Notes under the pieces: model-generated
What the model saw: only the letters and a program-made list of their open reading frames with translations
Database searches by the model: none
What the model was told of the DNA's origin: nothing
In this document: one piece after another, positions 51,981 to 53,844 of the stretch
Layout of the letters: each line of letters opens with the position of its first letter
How positions within the stretch are numbered: the first letter of the stretch is position 1
Origin: JBPBQZ01 sp050955105
GTDB taxonomy: Bacteria > Pseudomonadota > Gammaproteobacteria > Burkholderiales > Burkholderiaceae
Reading direction: 5' to 3'
Assembly (NCBI GenBank): GCA_050955105.1
Contig: JBPBQZ010000089.1
Span: 1-53,844 of the forward strand
Length of the DNA: 53,844 nucleotides
Made by a program: the position numbers and the translations under genes

Positions 51981-53844
51981 CTTCGCCGGAAGCACCCCGC
52001 GCACCGCGTTCGAAACGGCGAGCGCCTGCGCATTGCGCAAGTCGCCTCGCGTCAGACGCCGTTCCTGCAGTTGGAAGTGCGGATCGTCGCACAGCACCGC
52101 GCGCATCACACCCGGCAACGCACCGTCGTCGAGCGGCGGCGTCCACCAGCGTCCATCGAGTTTCGCCAGCAGCGTGCTGCGTCCGCCTTCGGTCACGCGG
52201 CCCGCGCGATTCTCGAAGATCATATCGAAACCGCCCATCGCTTCGGCCGCACGCCATGCGCGATCGTACTCGTCTCGGCGCGTGGTTTTATAGCGCAGCA
52301 GGAAGTCTGCTGCGCGCGGCGCGAAGCCATGTTCGGCGGCGAACACGATGCCGACCGGTCCCGGGGGCAAAGGCGTGAGCGCCGCCTGCGTCAACTCGCA
52401 GTGGCCGTGCTTCGCCAACTGGACGCGCAGGCGCTGCGCGCCCGCTGGCATCGTCTGACAGGTGTCGGAAAGCCGACGACGCAACCATGACAGGCGTTGG
52501 TCGTCGAATTGGAAACCCAGCGCTTGAGCGGCTGACCGCAGGCGCGCCAGATGCCGATCCAGATGGCGCACGCCGGCGCGCGTCGCATACATCGTTTCGA
52601 ACAGGCACAGACCCGGGTCGAGATCGGTAAGAAAGCGCGCCTTGAGCAGTGATTCCGCGTATTCATCGTCGGCAGTGCTATCCAGCACGATACCCGCGCC
52701 GACGCCCAGACGCGCGGGCCTTGCGCCATCGCTTTCGGGCGCGCCAAGGGTCAGCGTGCGAATCGCCACCGAAAAGCAGAAATCCGGGCAGGCGCCGGCG
52801 CCGGCGCCCAGGTTGCTGGCGTCCGGATGGGACGCCGCGGCTGGCGCCGCTCGCTCGGTAGGGCCGGCTGGATCGGCTGGATCGGCTGGATCGGCTGGAT
52901 CGGCTGGATCGGCGGCCGCATCGAGCCAGCCGATGGCACCGGTGTAAAGCCCGCGTGACGTGCTCTCCAGCGTTTCAATCAAACGCATCGCACTGAGCTT
53001 CGGCGCACCGGTGATCGATCCGCAGGGAAACAGCGCGCGCAGCGTCGACGCAAGCGAGATGTTCGGTGGCAACTGCGCTGCCACGCTCGACGTCATTTGC
53101 CAGACCGTAGGCAACGCGCGCGTCTCGAAAAGGCGCGGCACCGAGACCGATCCGGGAATAGCAATCTTGCCCAGATCGTTGCGCAGCAGGTCGACGATCA
53201 TCAGGTTTTCGGCACGATTCTTGGGATCTTGACTGAGGCGCACGCCAACGGCTGCATCGGCCTCCGCGCAGCGTTCGAGCTGTGGCGCCCGCGCTGCCGT
53301 GCCTTTCATCGGCTGCGCCGCGATGCGCCCGGCCCGGTGTTCGAGGAACAGTTCCGGCGAGCAGGACAAAACCCACTGCTCACCGTCCGCGATCAATGCA
53401 CCGTAGCGCGCCGGCTGGCTTGCTCGCAAGCGCCGATAGAGCGAAACAGGAGAGCCGAACATCCGCGCGGCCAAGCGAAACGTGTAGTTAACTTGGTAGA
53501 CATCGCCATCGCGCAAGGCCTGTTGAATGCGCGAGAACGCCGCGGCGAATTGCTCGCGCGAGACATCGGCCGACAGATGTGCAAGGCCCGCCGCAGCGGC
53601 AAGCAGCGACGGCGCCGCGGCGCCGTGCTCGTGCTCGTGCTCAAGCGCGACAAGCCTGGCATCGACCTCGGCGGCCGACAATCTTTCGAGCGAATAAAAA
53701 AGTAGAAAACGTAGTGTCGGTGACGCCCCGGCGTTGGCGTTGGCGTTGGCGTTGGCGTTGGCGTTGGCGTTGGCGTTGGCGTTGGCGTTGGCGTTGGCGT
53801 TGGCGTTGGCGTTGGCGTTGGCGTTGGCGTTGGCGTTGGCGTTC
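51972..53844 (-). CDS. pabBC: Aminodeoxychorismate synthase/lyase fusion (PabB-PabC), N-terminus beyond window
   Basis: The frame is open to the window edge (624 codons including the stop are visible), so the start is missing. From the right: an Asn-Ala repeat, then TLRFLLFYSLERL, the chorismate-binding domain with DGDVYQVNYTF, SCSPELFLE, PMKGTA, NLMIVDLLRNDLG and PCGSITGAPK, and the catalytic Glu in the same region. A (DPA)n linker splits GAIGWLD from FCFSVAIRTL. The C-terminal PabC half, a fold-type IV PLP enzyme, includes LFETMYATRAG, the Lys in RYKTTRRDEYDRA, and ENRAGRVTEGGRSTLLAK. Together they turn chorismate into 4-aminobenzoate for folate. A TTG at 53681 is not the start, because family sequence continues upstream of it. 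Confidence 0.92.
   Translation of the reverse strand, partial: NANANANANANANANANANANANANANANANANANANAGASPTLRFLLFYSLERLSAAEVDARLVALEHEHEHGAAAPSLLAAAAGLAHLSADVSREQFAAAFSRIQQALRDGDVYQVNYTFRLAARMFGSPVSLYRRLRASQPARYGALIADGEQWVLSCSPELFLEHRAGRIAAQPMKGTAARAPQLERCAEADAAVGVRLSQDPKNRAENLMIVDLLRNDLGKIAIPGSVSVPRLFETRALPTVWQMTSSVAAQLPPNISLASTLRALFPCGSITGAPKLSAMRLIETLESTSRGLYTGAIGWLDAAADPADPADPADPADPAGPTERAAPAAASHPDASNLGAGAGACPDFCFSVAIRTLTLGAPESDGARPARLGVGAGIVLDSTADDEYAESLLKARFLTDLDPGLCLFETMYATRAGVRHLDRHLARLRSAAQALGFQFDDQRLSWLRRRLSDTCQTMPAGAQRLRVQLAKHGHCELTQAALTPLPPGPVGIVFAAEHGFAPRAADFLLRYKTTRRDEYDRAWRAAEAMGGFDMIFENRAGRVTEGGRSTLLAKLDGRWWTPPLDDGALPGVMRAVLCDDPHFQLQERRLTRGDLRNAQALAVSNAVRGVLPAKLF
52866..52913. 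repeat. 9-bp tandem repeat inside pabBC
   Basis: The unit GGCTGGATC is repeated five times perfectly (52866-52910) plus GGC. Read on the minus strand it encodes a (DPA)n stretch. Being a multiple of three, copy-number changes keep the frame. Confidence 0.92.
53730..53844. repeat. Hexanucleotide tandem repeat (GTTGGC)18 at the window end
   Basis: Eighteen perfect copies of GTTGGC (53733-53840), preceded by GGC, run to the window edge, where the last four bases are GTTC. On the minus strand, in the pabBC frame, it encodes an Asn-Ala repeat (AAC GCC). The true length cannot be seen because the window stops inside it. Confidence 0.95.

Noticed and set aside
53658..53681. TTG at 53681 as the start codon of pabBC
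   Set aside because: The same frame continues upstream with family-like sequence (TLRFLLFYSLER) and no stop to the window edge.
53730..53844. Terminal repeat as a CRISPR array
   Set aside because: Units are six bases long with no spacers; it is a coding microsatellite.

Overview
The window reads as a continuous, gene-dense stretch of chromosome from a member of the Burkholderiaceae (Betaproteobacteria). The evidence is a Burkholderia-type trimeric porin, the gene strings rpsT/murJ/DUF3579/argF/argG and hda/HAD/pcnB/folK/dgk/panB, a fused PabB-PabC, and high GC. A smaller-genome or host-associated relative such as Mycetohabitans is possible, but the sequence does not decide this. No rRNA, tRNA, CRISPR array or intact insertion sequence was seen.

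Layout. Positions 1-2773 hold the 3' end of fusA with its terminator, a tiny transposase-like HTH gene, a secreted Rap1a/Tai-like protein, and a porin with a hairpin in its leader. Positions 3132-7943 are the prkA-yeaH-spoVR stress/stationary-phase set. Positions 8018-13881 are the propionate (2-methylcitrate) locus: the regulator prpR diverges from prpB-prpC-prpD across a palindrome. Next come sodB and xseA on the minus strand, and then, also on the minus strand, a 4.4-kb gene for a 1466-residue protein of no recognised family (16614-21014). This gene is the clearest accessory element in the window: its GC is lower than that of its neighbours, its N-terminus resembles a secreted effector, and it sits where related genomes, as I recall them, carry exbB-exbD.

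From 21208 the window is mainly housekeeping: lipid A/KDO synthesis (lpxK, ycaR, kdsB), adk, an SDR dehydrogenase, sirB1 and murJ, rpsT, argF and argG, a RelBE-type toxin-antitoxin pair, murB, yajQ, plsY, ybaK, xerD, ogt, queG, tsaE, an amidase, dedA, mutL, miaA, purM, an AI-2E/PerM permease, hda, a HAD phosphatase, pcnB, folK, a deoxynucleoside kinase, panB and pabBC. Many are tightly packed with ATGA/GTGA/TTGA overlaps.

Two themes stand out besides the giant gene. First, several conserved enzymes (queG, mutL, miaA, pcnB, pabBC) carry long low-complexity insertions or linkers. In pabBC these come from in-frame tandem DNA repeats: a 9-base unit, and an 18-copy hexamer that runs off the window end. 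Second, three genes (murJ, mutL, the HAD phosphatase) have a near-consensus -10 hexamer 6-8 bases before the start codon and no visible ribosome binding site, which suggests leaderless transcripts.
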